Assembly: GCA_039621445.1 (NCBI GenBank)
Contig: CP154957.1
Coordinates: 34,192,843 to 34,256,842, forward strand
Direction: 5' to 3'
Origin: Euglena gracilis
Lineage: Eukaryota > Euglenida > Euglenophyceae > Euglenales
Length of the DNA stretch: 64,000 nucleotides
Under the pieces are notes generated by a model, which was not told where the DNA came from, did not search any database, and saw only the letters and a program-made list of their open reading frames with translations. Made by a program: the position numbers and the translations under genes. Shown here piece by piece: positions 11,079 through 22,479 of this stretch (positions are counted from its first letter, which is position 1; each line of letters opens with the position of its first letter).

Positions 11079-11243
11079 GTAGGAGGACCCTCCCCAAACA
11101 CTTTTTTCAGTTGATTTTGGTTCTATTTGCAGCGTTTTTTGCTCAGCAGGAAAATGACCCTCGACACATTTGCTGGAAGCCCCTTGATCCCAGGAACAAG
11201 TGCATCGACCAATATCTTTTCTGGCACAACTGTCCAAAAACAT

Positions 11244-13273
11244 CAGTTAAATCCTTCGCGAGATTTAACTGTGGGATTGGTTTCCTGGAATTTTGAACTT
11301 TTTTTTGCTAAAGTGGAGAAACGCTTGGCCTCTCATGACAGTCCCAAGTTTTATTAGTTTTTTGTGTGTGTTTGACCACGTGGGTGATCACGTTCACTAC
11401 TAAACACCAGCTGATTGCCTGCGTGATCACAGTCACTACCCTCCCTTCCGGACTGCTCATGTGATCACAGTCACCACCCATGCTACCGTTGCGGCTTGAC
11501 GCATCAGTTGGCGTTAGTTTCAGTACGCACACACACAACATATGCGATGTTATCACAATTGCTTTTTTCAGACGCCTGGCGTTTTTTATACGCCTGGCGT
11601 GAGCGTATACATATAACCTATAACTGGCTACCCGAATGATGACCTGAGATGTGACTGCCCGCATGATCATAGTCACTACCCCAGGTTGCGGAACACATAG
11701 AAATTTGGAAGTGTATTTCATCTACACGGAAACATAGGTCCAGGCTAGAAAGTAGGCTGTCGGCGGTGGAACCACAGCAAACCCGTTGTGGTGGGGGTGG
11801 GCAGTCCCCGCCACATCGGATTACCACCACCGGTGGCAGCCGATGCCCTAAAGTATGCGGCTTCAATGGTCACTGTTCAGAGGTTTCACACTGGGTGGTT
11901 CATGACTCGGTACGGGCTGCTGTTCGTGAAGCCAGTGGTAGGGGAAGCGGTTTTACACTTCCCTTTCGCTCGTAAACTCCTCGTTTACGTAGATGATTTA
12001 GCAGATAAAAAAAACTCTGCAGCCAGCAAGGTTGCAGAGGATTTCTCATGGACTCGTACTCAGGTGCAGGTCATTGATATCATTTGGTGATGGCATTGGA
12101 TACATCTTGTTGCGTGACAGTTCTGTCACCTGACGGCTTGCCGATGATACAGTAGCAAACTTCAACTTGGACGATCTTATCCCCAATGATATTCCATTTG
12201 TGTCACCTGCGATGGGTGAGCAGTTGCTTCTTCCGCAAAGAACATCCTGTTTGTTTTGTGTCTAGTCCAAATTGAAGCAGAAACCCTGTATAATGTGATA
12301 AACATCAGTTGATGGTGTTAATTGCATGTTCACAGTGTCAATTGAGAGCGCGGATTTTCCAACTGATTAACTTCTTACTGAACCACCAAACAAACTGACA
12401 ACTCGAATCAACGTCCAGGCCGTATTTCTGTGGTGACGATATTGGGGAGCCTGGACGATTGCCTGCCCAGTCCAGCGAAAGCCGTGGCGTCAGTGCACCC
12501 CTGACGACTGGACACCGTTCAGGGGCATGGTGAAGCGAAATGCACCCGGTCCAGCCTGGCCTCCTTTTTCCATAGACAGGGTAATTTACTCATCCATATA
12601 ACACTTTTGAATAAAATTGGTTTATTAGCGTACAAAGCAGAAAGCTGCTTCCTTTGGTTTTATTATTGCTACGCATACTACCCTACGGATGCATGTCGCG
12701 ACATTTCAAACGGCCCAACGGTTTGTATGACCAATAACCCTAACTCTTTCGTCTTTGTTGTTCTTTGCATACGATTTGTCCCAAGACTGGCAGCGCAAGG
12801 AGCCACTGGGCTGACGAGTGCCTGCTTCCGCTGCTTGCGTCCTCGGCAGCCCACAGTGACAACCGACACCGACTGTGTCCACCGTCGGTGTCGGGTGAAG
12901 AGGACGCCGACAAGTAGACTCTCCTCTTTTTGGGTATGATCCGTAATTGGTTGTTTGGATCTCATCGTTACTTGTTACGTGTATTTATGCAACAGAGTAA
13001 TATAAAACTTCTACGAGGAGGCGGTTTTCCGCTTCCTCGGTATTATACAAAACACCTCCTGCTATGTGGTTGGTAGGATGTTAGTTGCAAACAGATAGCT
13101 GATAGCTGACCCACGGTTCAATAAACAGCATGGTACACAGATGCGCATTGGTTATCTGTTTTGTGTGGTTCATAAAGTGATTATTTTTCTACCGTTTTTT
13201 TTGCTTTATGCCTTCGGTTGTGTCACATGTGATTAAATTGCACATTGGACTTTGGGAAGCGGAGCACCGCTTC
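11244..13273. repeat. Hairpin-dense segment of unknown nature
   Basis: Composition is more balanced than the flanks. Arms with perfect or one-mismatch pairing include 11,244-11,253/11,262-11,271; 11,587-11,593/11,603-11,609; 11,971-11,977/11,983-11,989; 12,114-12,120/12,123-12,129; 12,412-12,420/12,449-12,457; 12,498-12,504/12,519-12,525; 12,808-12,818/12,842-12,852; 12,863-12,873/12,884-12,894; 13,014-13,024/13,029-13,039; 13,089-13,097/13,153-13,161; 13,256-13,262/13,267-13,273. ORFs are short and unrecognised. Confidence 0.7.
11384..11680. repeat. Spaced GTGATCACAGTCAC repeats
   Basis: Related copies of (G/A)TGATCA(C/T)AGTCACTACC start near 11,384, 11,423, 11,461 and 11,662. Each centres on the palindrome TGATCA, at irregular spacing. 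Operator-like or degenerate repeat; no function can be inferred. Confidence 0.55.
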
Positions 13274-13455
13274 ATATGCTTCTACTGCCGACCCAAAAAG
13301 CCCAAAATTTTCTCTCAACGTCCAAATCTATTTTTTCCAGGTGTTTTGTTGTCGTTGTCAAGTGACTTCGGAGACGTGTCAGGTGCAATTTTCCTTGGGC
13401 AATTCACACCGCCACCGTCTTGGCCACTGCCACGTTGATCGTTTCATCGCGGCAG

Positions 13456-13606
13456 GCGCCCCCCCCCCCTGCCCCCGCCCGCAGGCGCCCCCCGGCCGCG
13501 TCGGCTGCCCCGGCGGTCCCCAGCTCCCCCTTGCCGCTGCTGCGCCACCTCGTCCCCAACCTCCGGCCCACCACCATGAAGGGCCGAACGCTGCAGCAGT
13601 CTCTCG
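13456..13606 (+). CDS. Pro/Ala-rich exon
   Basis: Acceptor TCGCGGCAG ends at 13,455 and the donor is G|GTGTCC after 13,606. Entry phase is 0, matching exit of the exon at 10,642; exit phase is 1, matching the next exon. Reads an Ala/Pro/Arg-rich start, then LPLLRHLVPNLRPTTMKG and RTLQQSL. The hydrophobic, basic end looks folded; the start looks disordered. A minus-strand frame is also open here but lacks splice support. Confidence 0.5.
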
Positions 13607-13739
13607 GTGTCCCCCGTGGCACCTCATCACAGGAATTTCTCAATCCCCCAGTGTGGGGTTTAGTCGCCAGCAGACCCTCCACTCTGGATGGCCTGACAGA
13701 GGCAGAACTCCGGAGATGAAGCCGTCGTGGTTTTTTCAG

Positions 13740-13900
13740 AATTCAGGGAATGTCTCATGAAGCCTTTGAAGTCTTTTCGCACCTCGGCTCGGCCTGTCGC
13801 ACGTCGCACCACAGAGCTGCTGGCATACTGCAGCGCTCCGGAGCGGCCCCGGCTGGTCAACAGCCCGCTGATGACCTTCGGGGCTTTAAAGCTGCTGCAG
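13740..13900 (+). CDS. Exon of unrecognised plus-strand gene
   Basis: A strong acceptor, GTGGTTTTTTCAG, ends at 13,739 and donor CTGCAG|GTCTCTG follows 13,900. Two leading bases complete a Glu codon left by the exon ending 13,606. It reads FRECLMKPLKSFRTSARPVA and RRTTELLAYCSAPERPR, ending FGALKLLQ. It is well balanced in residues and GC-rich at third positions, one of the clearest exons in the window. The family is not recognised. Confidence 0.7.
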
Positions 13901-14183
13901 GTCTCTGTCTGTGTGTGTGTGTCGTGTTTTCCCAAGGGTCACAACCAGGCACAGATGGCGACAGCATGACCTCAATTCTTTACGTCATTTATCTCAAATG
14001 TTTTTCCACCTGTTTGTGAACACCCACCTATATCTGAGATTTTTAGGATTTTTATTTCGGCTGTGGTATTATTTCTGGGTTCGGTTTGACGAGCAGTATT
14101 TATTTGTAGTTCATGTAACTTTTGTTTCATGTCGAAGCACCAGCTGGCTTCAAAGCCATCATTGTGTTGTTTCCTTGCCAAAG

Positions 14184-14256
14184 TTTACAGACGAGCACCA
14201 CGCCTCCCTGGCCGACCTGGGCGACGCGGAGCTTCGGGGCGTGCTGGAGGGCTTGG
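14184..14256 (+). CDS. Acidic exon of the same plus-strand gene
   Basis: Acceptor TTGCCAAAG ends at 14,183 and the donor is TTGG|GTGCAG. Entry phase 0 fits the preceding exon. Reads FTDEHHASLADLGDAELRGV then LEGLG, a helical, acidic stretch. An alternative acceptor at 14,190 would break phase. Exit phase is 1, which the next visible exon (15,418) does not match, so an exon is probably missing between them. Confidence 0.6.
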
Positions 14257-14487
14257 GTGCAGGCTCTGCTGCAAACTTGGGCTTTGTGTTTGTTGGCTGG
14301 CGGTGTATGGAAAGTACGTGACGCTGTAGTGGCCATTTGGGCGGTGTTGGGGGGTCACCCAGAGATCCGGTTTCTTCGTGCAAGAGAAGGTGTCAAAGGC
14401 GGGGAAACGTTTTCACCAATTTGGGCAAGCTGAAAAAATCACATGAATTGAGTGACCGGCCCTCCCCCCGAGGTGGGGGGTTGGAAG

Positions 14488-15288
14488 CAGGGTTTTTTTT
14501 TTTTAGTCGTGGACCCCGGGTGGGAGGGGGGGGTAGGGTGGGTGGGTCCGGCTGAGCCCCCCCCCCCCGGGGGCCCCCCCGGGGGCCAGGGCAGAACGGG
14601 AAACAGCCTCGCGGCCAGGGTGGTGGGTGGGGGGGGGTCGACCACCCCCCCACCCCCTGCATGGTGGGTGGGTGGGGGGGGGGGTCGACCACCCCCCCAT
14701 CACCTCTTCCCGTTGTTCTGGTGGCACCAATTTTTAGACCTCAAAAATTTTTCCCAGCGCCGGGTGTTTTTTTGACCCATTTTGGGACCCATACACGAGG
14801 TCCCCCCAAAACCCCCCCAAAACCCCATTTTTTCACACCTTCCAAAATATCAACATTTTCTAGAAATTTTGATTTTGAGCGGTTTTTGATGCAAAAAAGC
14901 CATTGAAAGAGAAAGAATCTCAGTAAAATCCAAGAGAAAAAATCTCAGTAAAATTGGACTGTGCCAAAATTTTGTTTATTTTTTTTTGAGCTTCGTTTTT
15001 TTTTTTGCCCCCTCCTAAAAACTACCAGTTTTTAACCTGAAATTTTTGAGATTTTTTTGTGAAAAAATGTGGTTTTCCATCAAAAAATCATGTATTTTGG
15101 GTTCGTTTTTCAAAAAAATTCAAAAATTTCCCCCGGCCAACATCCCCGTTGGCCGAAATTGGTGAAAATGCTGTGGTGGGTGGGGGGGGTCGACCACCCC
15201 CCCCCCACCAGGCCTTCCCGTTCTGCCCTGCCAGGGGGTGGGTGGGTGGGGGGCCTCACCCTCCCCCCCGGTCTTTAAAAAACCCCTG
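14488..15288. mobile_element. hAT-like nonautonomous element, family I, copy 1 (8-bp TSD)
   Basis: Begins CAGGGTTTTTTTTTT and ends TTTAAAAAACCCCTG, flanked by the exact 8-bp direct repeat GTTGGAAG (14,480-14,487 and 15,289-15,296). The interior has long G and C runs, three palindromic GGGGGTCGACCACCCCC blocks and T-rich sequence, and no ORF. The ends match copies at 22,199 and 46,139. Confidence 0.8.
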
Positions 15289-15417
15289 GTTGGAAGTGAC
15301 TGACTGGTTTTTTTGAAAGTGGAAAGCGACCCCCCCCCCGCTCTCCACCCCCTGGGCCGGTGAGTGCGGTTGGCCCCATCCCTGGTCTGCCCGGGGGGCC
15401 GTGGTGACACGCGGCAG

Positions 15418-15536
15418 GGCCTGGCCGAGCCTGGTGTGCCGCCTGGGGATCACCTTCAGCGCCACGGCCCTGGTCTGCCTCGCCGACCTGGTGGAGCGGC
15501 ACGGCCGGGCGGCGGTCGTCTTCCATCGTCTCCTCG
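15418..15536 (+). CDS. Hydrophobic exon of unrecognised plus-strand gene
   Basis: Acceptor CACGCGGCAG ends at 15,417 and donor CTCG|GTCTGT follows 15,536. The frame reads AWPSLVCRLGITFSATALVC then LADLVERHGRAAVVFHRLL (39 codons). It has no Met, so a start-to-stop ORF search misses it. The first half could be a membrane span or a buried helix. GC-rich third positions support coding. Phases (2 in, 1 out) do not join the nearest exons, so partners are missing. Confidence 0.55.
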
Positions 15537-16289
15537 GTCTGTATTATCGTGCATGCCTGGGCGTGTGCTGATGTTTCGACATACGTATGTGCGTATGTGC
15601 GGCATACCAGGAAATGGTGGGGGGTGAACGATGTAGGGGGGACCTTTGCTCAATTTGTGGGCTTTTTGCGACCCCTCCTGGTTTGGGTGATATTTGGTAA
15701 TTGGCAATTAATTGACAATTGATCTGTGGTCTTCATTTTCTGCATTTTCTGTTTCCTCCCTCAGTCCAACTTGAAATGGAAGATGCAAGTGTATTAGTTT
15801 GTTCTCAAAAATTTGCAAAAAATGAGCAATAATTGTAAATTTGGGTGGCTTTGTTACTGATGGTTGGTTGGGCTGGGATTTTTGTTCATTTTCCTTTATT
15901 TTTTCCTGCATTTTCAGACGTTGCTTAAGGTTGGATTTTGCCCTGGTCCTCAGGGGGTTGGTTGCTTAAACTTGGGGGTTGCTTGAATTTGGGTGTCGTC
16001 CGGATCGGCCCATAGGCAGTGGTGGGGAAATTGACATTGGAGGCCTTCATAAAAATTGCGGGAAAATCACAGAAACACTCCGGAAATTGCGGGGAAAAAA
16101 ATGCAGGAAATTTGGTGTCAGCAGGGTAGAAATTTCTGCTGGAGGGGACTTAGAAAAGTACCACCACAGTGGTGCATGTTTTGTTCTGTCATTCACATTT
16201 TTTCACCAAAGAATTAGCAACTTTGAGAACTTACCAATTCCAAAAATATCGAATATTTTGGACATAAAATACCAAGAACCCCACCATGG

Positions 16290-16733
16290 GTGCACATATG
16301 TATATACACATGTGTGTGCATGTATAGAAGATGCACACACACATATGTGTGTGTTTACACCATGGGTGTATACATATGTATATATGTGTGCATCCATGCA
16401 CACATACATACACACATATACACACACATACAGACATACCGACATACATGCATATATGCATACATACATGCATACATACATACACACATACATACATACA
16501 TGCATACATACATACATACATACATACATACATACATACATACATACATACATACATACATACATACATACATACATACATACATACATACATGCATGCA
16601 TACATGCATACATACATACGTACATATATACATACATACATACATACATACATACATACATACATACATACATACATACATACATACATACATACATACA
16701 TACATACATACATACATACATACATACATACAT
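16290..16733. repeat. ACAT tetranucleotide microsatellite
   Basis: Long CATA/ACAT repeat, imperfect at its left side (CACATATG variants) and nearly pure from about 16,480. It explains the Tyr-Ile-His and Cys-Met-Tyr-Val ORFs. Confidence 0.97.
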
Positions 16734-16812
16734 CCCAAGCCCACAATTGCAAATTTTGCCAAAATTCAAAAAAAAATCTGCTACTCTCTGATTTTGCCTC
16801 CCCCCAAATCAG

Positions 16813-17004
16813 CTGATCAGCCTGGACAAGGACATGACCAGCCGAACCCCTGAAGGCAGCGCTGTGGGGCTTTCGAACGGGGGAGGGGGCAGTCCTCTTG
16901 GCCTGGCCTCCTGCCCCCCAGTGGACGTGTACCCCACCTTCCTACACGAGACGACGCTCTTCACGCTGCTGGCGTACCTCAAGCCCTGCGCCCACGCCCC
17001 CAGC
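16813..17004 (+). CDS. Exon of unrecognised plus-strand gene
   Basis: Acceptor CCCCCAAATCAG ends at 16,812; the donor is CCCAGC|GTGGGG. Exactly 64 codons, phase 0 both ends. It starts LISLDKDMTSRTPEG, has a Gly/Ser linker, and ends VDVYPTFLHETTLFTLLAYL then KPCAHAPS. Part of the middle could be a small intron, but the frame is open throughout. Phase joins cleanly to the exon at 17,353. Confidence 0.65.
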
Positions 17005-17352
17005 GTGGGGTCAGGGTGGGGTGGGGTGGGGTGGGGCCGCAATGGTTGGCGCCAAGGTCAGGGTTGGGTGAGCTGCCCAAATTGAGGGGAATGACCGGAA
17101 GATCAAGGGAAAACCCCCCCCAACCTGGCGGGGCCCTTGCTCCTGGCAGTGGCCGAATAACTTGGCAGGGGGAGCGGCAAAAAGATGGTTCCAGTAATTT
17201 GGCACCCCCCTTTTTAAGGCAAATTCCTTTATGGCGCTGAAAAAAAAGGGCCCAAATAACCTGGCAGGGAGGGGGGGCATGGCAAAAAGTTTGTTCCAAT
17301 AACTTGGCACCCCGCCTGGTGATTGGGGGGGGGGGGTATTTGTTTGTTTCAG

Positions 17353-17599
17353 GATGAGGCACACCGATACACTGTCCCGGCAAACACATTCCTGGGGGTG
17401 CCCCAACCCCCTGTGGCAGGGGGCCGCGGCCGGGGGCGTGGCGGCGTGCTGCGGCAGCGGCTGGTGGCGTTCTGCGCCAAGCTGGTCCAGTGGGGCGTCG
17501 TGGCCCAGCCGTACCTTGTGGCGTGCGTGCGGGAGGCCCACCTGCGGCAGCTGGAGGCGGAGGCCCAGCAGCGGCCGAGGCTCACCGGTCGTGACCTGG
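17353..17599 (+). CDS. Long GC-rich exon, Arg/Ala/Leu-rich helical segment
   Basis: Acceptor TTTGTTTCAG ends at 17,352; donor CTGG|GTGTGT. Begins DEAHRYTVPANTFLGVPQPP, then a Gly/Arg stretch, then LVAFCAKLVQWGVVAQPYLV and REAHLRQLEAEAQQRPRL, a clear amphipathic helix. Phase 0 in follows the exon ending 17,004; phase 1 out matches the exon at 21,786, across a 4-kb intron holding repeat R1. One of the best-supported exons here. No family is recognised. Confidence 0.75.
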
Positions 17600-17740
17600 G
17601 TGTGTTGTGCCGTACCCCGGCTGCCGGGTGGTGTTGCACGGTTTGCGTGTGCAAACGGGTGTTAAACTCGGCCATGTGCCGGTGCTCATTCTGGAAACAA
17701 ACCACCGCCTCTGAAATTAAGTCAGCTGCTTCGTTCTCCT

Positions 17741-18064
17741 ATGCAGATGAAACGTCTTCTCCCAAGGGGGCGACCAACTCACAAGTTGCAGTGCAGTAAC
17801 TCTGTGGTTTCGATTTTGGAGGAGTATCGCATGACTGGTCGGAGGTTGTTGGATTCTGTCTGTAGACGAGGGGTTACCTGTCCCTGTGCGCATCTAGGTC
17901 TACCCTCCACGACGTCCTTGTTGAACAACCACTGGATATCAAGGCTGAATGTCAAGTTCCAAGGTGTGCTAGGTTCAAAATATGTTTCGAAGAATGTTGC
18001 AGATTATGAAAACATTGGCACCATTGAGAGGGTGTTTCTCTTTTTTCTTAGACACCGCAGATAA
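17741..18064 (+). CDS. Unrecognised 107-codon ORF
   Basis: A Met-initiated frame in less GC-rich DNA: RLLPRGRPTHKLQCSNSVVS then an ordinary mix of residues to LFFLRHRR and stop. It resembles neither the GC-rich exons nor any transposase I know. It may be an intronic repeat fragment; a short GTTTGC/GCAAAC hairpin lies just upstream near 17,641. Confidence 0.25.
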   Translation: MQMKRLLPRGRPTHKLQCSNSVVSILEEYRMTGRRLLDSVCRRGVTCPCAHLGLPSTTSLLNNHWISRLNVKFQGVLGSKYVSKNVADYENIGTIERVFLFFLRHRR

Positions 18065-18112
18065 TGGTGATTGAGGGGAAAACCTTTAAATGACCAGTTG
18101 TGAATGCTAAAC

Positions 18113-18499
18113 CCCCCAAATAATACCCCCCCAAATAATACCCCCCCAAATAATACCCCCCCCCCTCTCCGACTTCGGCGACCGGGTTAATATCCCCCCC
18201 CCCGGTTTCGGGCCGAAGACGTGGATTTTGAACTGAAAATGTAGGTAAAAATCACAATCTCTGACAACAAATTAGGGGGGGGGGATCAACTTTTCCGGAT
18301 CATCTGACTTCCAAAAGATGCTAAATTTATAAGAAAGTACAAAAAATGACCCAAAGGGGGGTTTTGGCGCTATTTTGGCTCCAACAGGATTTCGAAAAAT
18401 TCGAAAATTTTGGGGTGCTCAAATAATATCCCCCCCTCGAGCCGGGACTTCGGGCGAAGAAAAAAAAATATCCCAGGGGGTATTATTTGGGGGGGGGGG
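18113..18499. repeat. Element bounded by CCCCCCAAATAATA inverted repeats
   Basis: Three or four tandem CCCCCCAAATAATAC units on the left face a single inverted GTATTATTTGGGGGG on the right. There is no ORF. This is the same terminal motif as at 4,650 and 46,340. Confidence 0.55.
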
Positions 18500-18899
18500 T
18501 AGATGATCTGAACTCTGCCCCTCATATATTCTTTTCTCCGAGTGCTTTTTGGACGGTCAGTGTCTAACCTGGCTGAAATGCCTAATTTGGTGTGGAAAGT
18601 GTTGATTTGTGGTAATGGCCAGGACAAAATTGAGTAGGCAAGTGCTGAGTGCTGGGGCGGAGGGTCCATGTCATATATGGTCCCCCAAGATAACCAGGTT
18701 TTGAATAGTGCTGAGCTCTTAAGGGAATTTGCACGCAATGGAAGGCCGAAAGACTAGCATTGCAAATTTCGTGTAATGTAAATTATAAATTACGCAAAAT
18801 TACAGTCTTGCAATTTACAGTGACTTTCAGTGATTTTATGGTAAGTTCTGAAATTTAAATGAAATGTTAACCCCTCCATACACCCCACACCCGGTTTAT

Positions 18900-20112
18900 T
18901 ATTTTTCGACTTTTTTGACCCGTTTTTGACCCGAACTCCATAGGTTTCGGGTGGGGTCGAAAAACGCTCATTTTCGGCTCAGAAACAGTTTCTCTGGGTC
19001 CGGGAGGCCAAAAAAACATCGTTTTGGGCAAAAAAAAATTTGATTTTTTCGAATTTTCCGACCCGGTTTCGACCCAAAGCCAACGGGTTGGCGGTCATGG
19101 GTTGGCGGCCCAAAACAGGGTGCTGGCGGGTCGAAAAACGCTCATTTTCGGCTCAAAATCAGGTTTTCCGGGTCCGGGAGGCCAAAAGGCATGGTTTCGG
19201 TCAAAAAAAACTTCGATTTTTTTGACTTTTTTGATCCCAAAATGTCTGGGACATTTCGGGCCAGGCAGGGAGTTGCGGGGAAATCAAAATACCCCTAGAT
19301 AGGGCGTTCCAAGGGCTTCAATTTAATGTCTCCGGACATTTCCTTTGATTTTGCTTCATTTCCGAGATATTTTGAAAACATCGATTTTTTGACCCCGAAA
19401 ACGGCCCCTGGAATGGGCCAAAATGGGCCGAAAAATGGCCGTAACTCGGGCTACACGAAGAGTTGGGGGGAAAGTAAACCATGGTTAGATAGGGCGTTCC
19501 AAGGGCTTAATTTTTGCTCTCCAGACTTTTCCTTTGATTTTGCTTCATTGTCGAGACATTTTGGAAAACCCGATTTTTTTGGCCCAAAAAAAACACCCTA
19601 AAATGCCCGTTTTGGGCCGCAAAAGCGTGCCAGAACACGGGCCAGGTGTGTCGGCGGCCAAAATGGTGAATGGGGGGCGATAGAGGGCCTCCGAGGGTAC
19701 ATTTCGTCAGACCAACACTTCCGGAAATAATGTGCATTTTCTCGAGATATTTTCGAAAAATCGATTTTTTAACCGATTTTTGGGCCCCGGCGAAATGGCC
19801 GTGTCGGAAGAGGGGCGGAAGAGGGGGGCGGACCAATCCTACCCAGTTTGGACCCCTTCACGGGTGAAAAACTCGGGCCTGGCGGGGAGTTGGGGGTCAA
19901 ATGGAGGTGATTCGGAAGCCAGATATCCAGTCGCTCGCAACTGAAAAAAAATATCCGGGAACTGGGCCAGGATCATGGTGATAATCCGCCGGTTCTCCTG
20001 GTGGCCCCGACCCGGGGGGGATGGGGGGGGGGGGGGTTGGACCCCCCCCCCTTTTCCCCAGGGGTAAGCTTCGCTCTTGCTCTAAAGAGACTCTAAAGAG
20101 AGCTCAGCGACC
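18900..20112. repeat. Dispersed repeat R1, copy B
   Basis: Contains, in the same order as copy A, the CGCTCATTTTCGGCT blocks, the GGGCGTTCCAAGGGCTTCAA block, the GAGATATTTT blocks, a GGCCTGGCGGGGAGTTGGGG segment and a variant of the terminal hairpin near 20,070-20,106 followed by CTCAGCGACC. Confidence 0.65.
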
Positions 20113-21483
20113 AGGGTGTGACGAACAGCTGAGCTCTTTGGGAGACCACCCCGGCCCGGCCCGGCCCGGCCCGGCCCGGGCTCGGCCGGCTGCCCAGCCC
20201 AGGCCGGGGCCGGGTTGAAAAACGCTCATTTTCAGTTCAAAAACACTTTTTCCGGGAGGCAAAAAAAAACATCGTTTTGGGCAAAAAAAAATTCGATATT
20301 TTCGACTTTTTCGGCCCAAAAATGACCCAAAGTCCATTGGTTTCGGGCCCAAAACGGGGCGCTGGCGGGTCGAAAACCGCCCATTTTCGGCTCGAAAACA
20401 CTTTTTTCGGGTCCGAGAGGCCAAAAAACATCGTTTTGGGCAAAAAAATTTTCGATTTTTTTCGACTTTTTTGGCCCGGTTTTGACCCCAAGTCAATGGG
20501 TTGGCGGCCCCAAACGGGGCGCTGGATGGTCGAAAAACGCTCATTTTTGGCTCGAAAACACTTTTTTCGGGTCCGGGAGGTCAAAAATCATGGTTTTGGG
20601 CAAAAAAAAATTTTTCGACTTTTTTCGACTTTTTGACCCAAAAATGGCCACACCGGCCAGGGGGGCATGGGGGGGGGGGTCCAGGTCGGAAATTTTTTTT
20701 CGCTCAAAAACACTTTTTTTGATGTTCTAAAGTGAAAAAAAGTGTTTTTGAGCGAAAAAATTTTTTTCAAAATTTTGGGTCCGGACCTGCCTCCCGACCC
20801 CCCCTCGCCCAGCCGCCCTGGGACCCCCGCAGGGGTCCCCGAATACCCAAAACTGGCCCAAAATCGCACAACCAGGCCCCGGGAACCTCAAAAAACGGTC
20901 AAACCCCCCCCCCTAAACCTCATGATTGACCCCCTGGTTTGGGTTGGGTCCCAACTCCTCGTCTAGCCCGAGATACGGCCAAATTATGGTTTCAGGCCCC
21001 GAACAGGCCCGAAATGGCCAAAACTGGCAAAACTGGCCCAAAACCACAAAACGGCCGTATCTCGGGCCAGGCGAGGAGTTGGCCCAAACTGCGCATACCA
21101 ATCGATTGGGCGTCCCAAAGTTGTGGAATGAGGTCCTCTTTACTTTTTCTCAACTCCGCAGCGTTTTTGAGATATTTTGAATTTTTCGGTTTTTTTTTTT
21201 GACCCCAAAATGACCTGCAATTTCCCCGGAAGAAAAAACGGTACACAACTTTTTTGCTCGGGCCATATCTCCGGGCTGGCAGGGAGTTAGGGCTATTATG
21301 GGGGTGCGTTAGAAACCTGGGACTGTCTCCTAGCCTATAGGCCATTCACTTTGGGAACCCGGAAATTTGGTCACAACGATAATCCTCAGGCCTCCCTGCC
21401 TACTCAGGGGGGGGGGGTCGGGGGGGTCCCCAACCCCGGTGGTAAGCTTCGCTCTTACTCTAAAGAGATAAGAGCTCAGCGAC
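20113..21483. repeat. Dispersed repeat R1, copy C (diverged)
   Basis: Begins with a GGCCC array (20,150-20,190), repeats the CGCTCATTTTTGGCTCGAAA blocks several times and ends with the intact hairpin arms GCTCTTA (21,451-21,457) and TAAGAGC (21,469-21,475), then CTCAGCGACC. Lies directly after copy B. Confidence 0.6.
20693..20767. repeat. Near-perfect inverted repeat, about 28-bp arms
   Basis: TTTTCGCTCAAAAACACTTT and its reverse complement face each other across a spacer of about 15 bp inside repeat R1 copy C. Confidence 0.8.
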
Positions 21484-21785
21484 CCCTCCCCTGAATAGCC
21501 CCATGGATATTATACAGTTGGTTAAAATCCCGGGGGTATGTATCCATTTTAGCCATTGAGCATGTATTTTCTGGGCCAAATCCTGCACCCCCACAGCCTC
21601 AAAAGTCTCCGCGGGAAATTTGTTGCAAAAAAGTTAAGAAATGGTGGATATGACCAAGACCATGACCAAGAATTGCATTGTTTTTAGGCCAAAGGGCTGG
21701 CCAAATTTCCAACGGCCATTCGGGTCTGGATCTGGAGCTCAGAGAGGTCATGTTTCTTGGCCTGTTTCAATGAAACCACATGCAG

Positions 21786-21949
21786 CGTCGGTGGAGCCTG
21801 CGAAGGGCATCACCCTGGGGCGTGATGCCAGCCTGCACGCTGCAATGTTCGAGTCTGAGGCGACGTACCTGGAGGACCCCGAGATGGCGTACCCACCGTT
21901 CCTCTTCTCACCCGCCTACCCACCCCCGCCCTCCACCACCCTGCTGCAG
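21786..21949 (+). CDS. Exon of unrecognised plus-strand gene
   Basis: Acceptor CCACATGCAG ends at 21,785; donor CTGCAG|GTCCCC. The first two bases complete a codon opened at 17,599. Reads VEPAKGITLGRDASLHAAMF then ESEATYLEDPEMAYPPFLFS and a Pro-rich end. Exit phase 0 fits the exon at 23,024. Acidic and aromatic residues with GC-rich codons make it convincing. Confidence 0.75.
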
Positions 21950-21974
21950 GTCCCCTCCCCTCCGCATACAGCCC

Positions 21975-22185
21975 ACCTATTCATATACACCTACATACAT
22001 ACTGCATATATTTATTCAAAAATATATGTGTATTCATGAATATGTATGTGTGGGTACATGCACGTATATGCAGATATGAATGCATGTATATCCACATATG
22101 GTATATGTATATCCACATATGGTATGTTTTTCACACATATATAGCATCCATACGTGTCACACACATGCATGCCTACACACATACA
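21975..22185. repeat. Degenerate ATAC/CATA-rich tract
   Basis: Imperfect ACATAC and CATATG units in an intron; probably the same decaying microsatellite as at 22.6 kb, split by the hAT-like insertion. Confidence 0.6.
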
Positions 22186-22198
22186 GACCAGGGGTTTT

Positions 22199-22469
22199 TT
22201 TAGTTGTGGACCCCCGGGGGGGGGGAAGGGGGGGGGGGGGGGGGGGCCCGGCCGAGCCCCCCCCCCCGGGGGGGGGGGGTCCCCCCGGAGGGATATACTT
22301 TTCGGCGCTTTGCCGCCGAAAATTTTTGAAAAGTGTTATTTTTAGCATTTTTCGCGATTTTTCGTCCATTTTTTTTTGTGGGTCCCCCGGGACCCCCCCC
22401 TGGGGGCCCCCACGGGGTGGGTGGGTGTAGGGGGACCCCCCCTCCCCCCCGGTCTTAAAAAAAACCCTG
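22199..22469. mobile_element. hAT-like nonautonomous element, family I, copy 2
   Basis: Begins CAGGGGTTTTTTTAG and ends CTTAAAAAAAACCCTG. The flanking 8-mers ATACAGAC (22,191-22,198) and ATAGAGAC (22,470-22,477) differ at one base. The interior has G and C runs and a T-rich block, CCGAAAATTTTTGAAAAG, also found in copy 3. No ORF. Confidence 0.75.
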
Positions 22470-22479
22470 ATAGAGACAT

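Noticed and set aside
11788-12090. LLVYVDD in a 100-codon ORF, resembling a reverse-transcriptase active site
   Set aside because: No other RT motif lies nearby, and these residues are encoded by a perfect hairpin (11,971-11,989), so the match is probably chance.
13379-13682. Minus-strand Gly/Arg-rich ORFs opposite the 13,456 exon
   Set aside because: They are the reverse of a Pro/Ala-rich plus frame that has phase-matched splice sites.
16203-16853. Tyr-Ile-His and Met-Tyr-Val-Cys ORFs
   Set aside because: Frames of the ACAT microsatellite.
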